From assembly GCA_000687655.1 (NCBI GenBank), contig JHWR01000011.1:1-64000 (forward strand): a stretch of 64,000 bases of DNA. Direction: 5' to 3'. Below, in pieces: positions 62,765 to 64,000 of this stretch. A program made the position numbers and the translations under genes. The DNA comes from Lachnospiraceae bacterium YSB2008 (GTDB lineage: Bacteria; Bacillota; Clostridia; Lachnospirales; Lachnospiraceae). Below the pieces are notes generated by a model. That model searched no databases. It saw only the letters and a list, made by a program, of their open reading frames with translations, and was not told the DNA's origin. The number at the start of each line of letters is the position of its first letter. The first letter of the stretch is position 1.

Positions 62765-63847
62765 TTAAACTCTTTCTGCAATAAGTGTTCCCATCTCATC
62801 AGTCTTGACCTGTGGCTCGCCCGGCTTAGCAATATCAATCGTGCGGTAGCCTTCTTCAAGAACCTTCTTGACTGCATTTTCTATAGCATCAGCTTCTGCA
62901 TCAAGATCAAATGTATAGCGGAGCATCATGGCTGCGCTGAGAATAGTTGCTATAGGATTAGCTATATTCTTTCCTGCTATATCAGGTGCAGATCCGCCTG
63001 ATGGCTCATAAAGACCGAACTTGGTTTCATTCAGTGATGCAGAAGGAAGCATTCCTATGGAACCAGTTATCATGGAAGCTTCATCTGAAAGGATATCACC
63101 GAACATATTCTCTGTAAGCATAACGTCGAACTGTGCAGGATCCTTAACGAGCTGCATAGCCGCATTGTCTACAAGCATTGTAAAGAATTCAACATCAGGA
63201 TATTCAGCTGCTACTTCAGTAACAACCTTTCTCCAGAGACGTGATGAATCAAGTACATTTGCCTTGTCAACAAGAGTAACTCTGCATCTTCTCTTTCTTG
63301 CTATATCAAAACCCTTTATAGCAATACGTCTTATCTCTTTCTCTGTATATGTAAGAGTATCAACTGCTGTTACGACTCCGTCTATCTCTTTCGTATATCT
63401 CTCACCGAAATAAAGACCGCCTGTAAGCTCTCTCATGATCATCATGTCGAAGCCTGCCGCTGCAACTGATTCCTTAAGAGGACACGCTTCCTTAAGTTCA
63501 GGATAAAGATAAGCAGGACGGAGATTTGCGAAAAGTCCGAGCTCCTTTCTTATCTTGAGAAGACCTGCTTCAGGTCTTAAGTTAGGCGGAAGTTTATACC
63601 ATGGACTTGTCTGTGTATTACCGCCTATGGATCCGAGAAGCACTGCATCCTTAGACTTTGCGATTGCTACTGTCTCATCAGTAAGAGGATCGCCGTAAGC
63701 GTCTATGGAACATCCTCCCATAAGAAGCTGCTCATAATTGAATGTATGACCGTACTTCTTTCCGACTGCATCAAGAACCTTCATAGCCTCTGTTACTATC
63801 TCAGGTCCTATACCGTCACCCTTAATGACTGCAAGATTACAAATCAT
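62765..63847 (-). CDS. leuB: 3-isopropylmalate dehydrogenase
   Basis: 360 residues. [72 protein letters not shown] and [20 protein letters not shown] are the diagnostic LeuB segments. It oxidatively decarboxylates 3-isopropylmalate. It lies 17 bp after leuD. Confidence 0.97.
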   Translation of the reverse strand: MICNLAVIKGDGIGPEIVTEAMKVLDAVGKKYGHTFNYEQLLMGGCSIDAYGDPLTDETVAIAKSKDAVLLGSIGGNTQTSPWYKLPPNLRPEAGLLKIRKELGLFANLRPAYLYPELKEACPLKESVAAAGFDMMIMRELTGGLYFGERYTKEIDGVVTAVDTLTYTEKEIRRIAIKGFDIARKRRCRVTLVDKANVLDSSRLWRKVVTEVAAEYPDVEFFTMLVDNAAMQLVKDPAQFDVMLTENMFGDILSDEASMITGSIGMLPSASLNETKFGLYEPSGGSAPDIAGKNIANPIATILSAAMMLRYTFDLDAEADAIENAVKKVLEEGYRTIDIAKPGEPQVKTDEMGTLIAERV

Positions 63848-63864
63848 GTTCCGTATCCCCCTTA

Positions 63865-64000
63865 TTATTCATTCTTTGCGTTTATCGAATTGATAAGTCC
63901 GCCGCTTGTGATTATGTTCTGCATAAATGGAGGGAATGCCTGTCCCTGGTATTTCTTGCCGGTTGTGATATCTGTAATCTCACCTGTATCGAAGTTTACC
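63865..64000 (-). CDS. leuD: 3-isopropylmalate dehydratase small subunit (C-terminal part)
   Basis: The minus strand opens from the window edge to the TAA at 63867-63865. The 44 visible residues include [20 protein letters not shown] and [12 protein letters not shown], which is the C-terminal end of LeuD. With LeuC it isomerises isopropylmalate. The N-terminal part lies beyond the window. Confidence 0.9.
   Translation of the reverse strand, partial: VNFDTGEITDITTGKKYQGQAFPPFMQNIITSGGLINSINAKNE

Noticed and set aside
1-64000. CRISPR array
   Set aside because: No direct repeats of 24-40 bp with unique spacers were seen; the tandem repeats present are coding, and the palindromes are dispersed.
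1-64000. T-box or other amino-acid riboswitch for the ilv/leu/ser genes
   Set aside because: The gaps between these genes in the window are too short, and the upstream end of the leu operon lies outside it.

Overview
The window reads as the chromosome of a low-GC Gram-positive of the class Clostridia, most likely a member of the Lachnospiraceae (Butyrivibrio/Roseburia-like). Evidence: strong AGGAGG-type ribosome binding sites; the syntenic blocks rimP-nusA-ylxR-ylxQ-infB-rbfA-nrnA-truB-ribF and comM-dprA-topA-codY-(che)-rpsB-tsf; a CodY regulator; the GGGtGRT/NifU-like pair; and a SwrB/DUF6115-type protein between the chemotaxis genes and rpsB. The genus is an inference.

Positions 1-11,083 are accessory DNA. 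An integrase, an excisionase and an Xre regulator (8,720-10,986) sit against the 3' end of a tRNA-Pro(CGG), the usual arrangement of an integrated element that extends left out of the window. Its cargo includes an IS21-type transposase cut by the window edge, a helix-turn-helix gene broken next to that IS, an AAA/DUF4143 ATPase with three upstream motifs at 34-bp pitch, a repeat-rich surface protein, and a three-gene cell-surface operon (5,454-7,957). That operon lies between two inverted copies of a ~100-bp double-hairpin element, each accompanied by near-perfect 25-31 bp palindromes. A frameshifted gene remnant lies inside the interval.

Positions 11,084-24,009 hold a PHP phosphatase, a membrane diguanylate cyclase followed 10 bp later by a lipoprotein solute-binding protein (a possible nutrient-to-c-di-GMP sensor pair), a complete-looking group IIC intron inserted exactly behind a transcription terminator, the GGGtGRT/Fe-S scaffold pair, rluF-ligA-metA, an Lrp-type regulator, and tRNA-Arg(CCG) next to a row of TTC-loop hairpins.

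Positions 24,016-36,927 are core translation machinery (ribF back to rimP on the minus strand, then a Xaa-Pro peptidase, a membrane protein, tsf and rpsB). EF-Ts carries an unusual internal insertion. Positions 37,132-47,871 are a MltG-like repeat protein, a large SwrB-like coiled-coil protein, cheD, cheW, cheA, codY, topA, dprA and comM. In Bacillus and flagellated clostridia the whole fla/che operon lies between codY and rpsB; here only cheA-cheW-cheD and the SwrB-like gene remain there.

Positions 48,103-64,000 hold a second diguanylate cyclase, two CobW/COG0523 GTPases (one with a long His/Asp/Glu repeat), glgB, a DUF1015 protein, a small P-loop kinase, and an amino-acid biosynthesis series on the minus strand: leuD (partial), leuB, ilvD, ilvB, serC, serA, asd.
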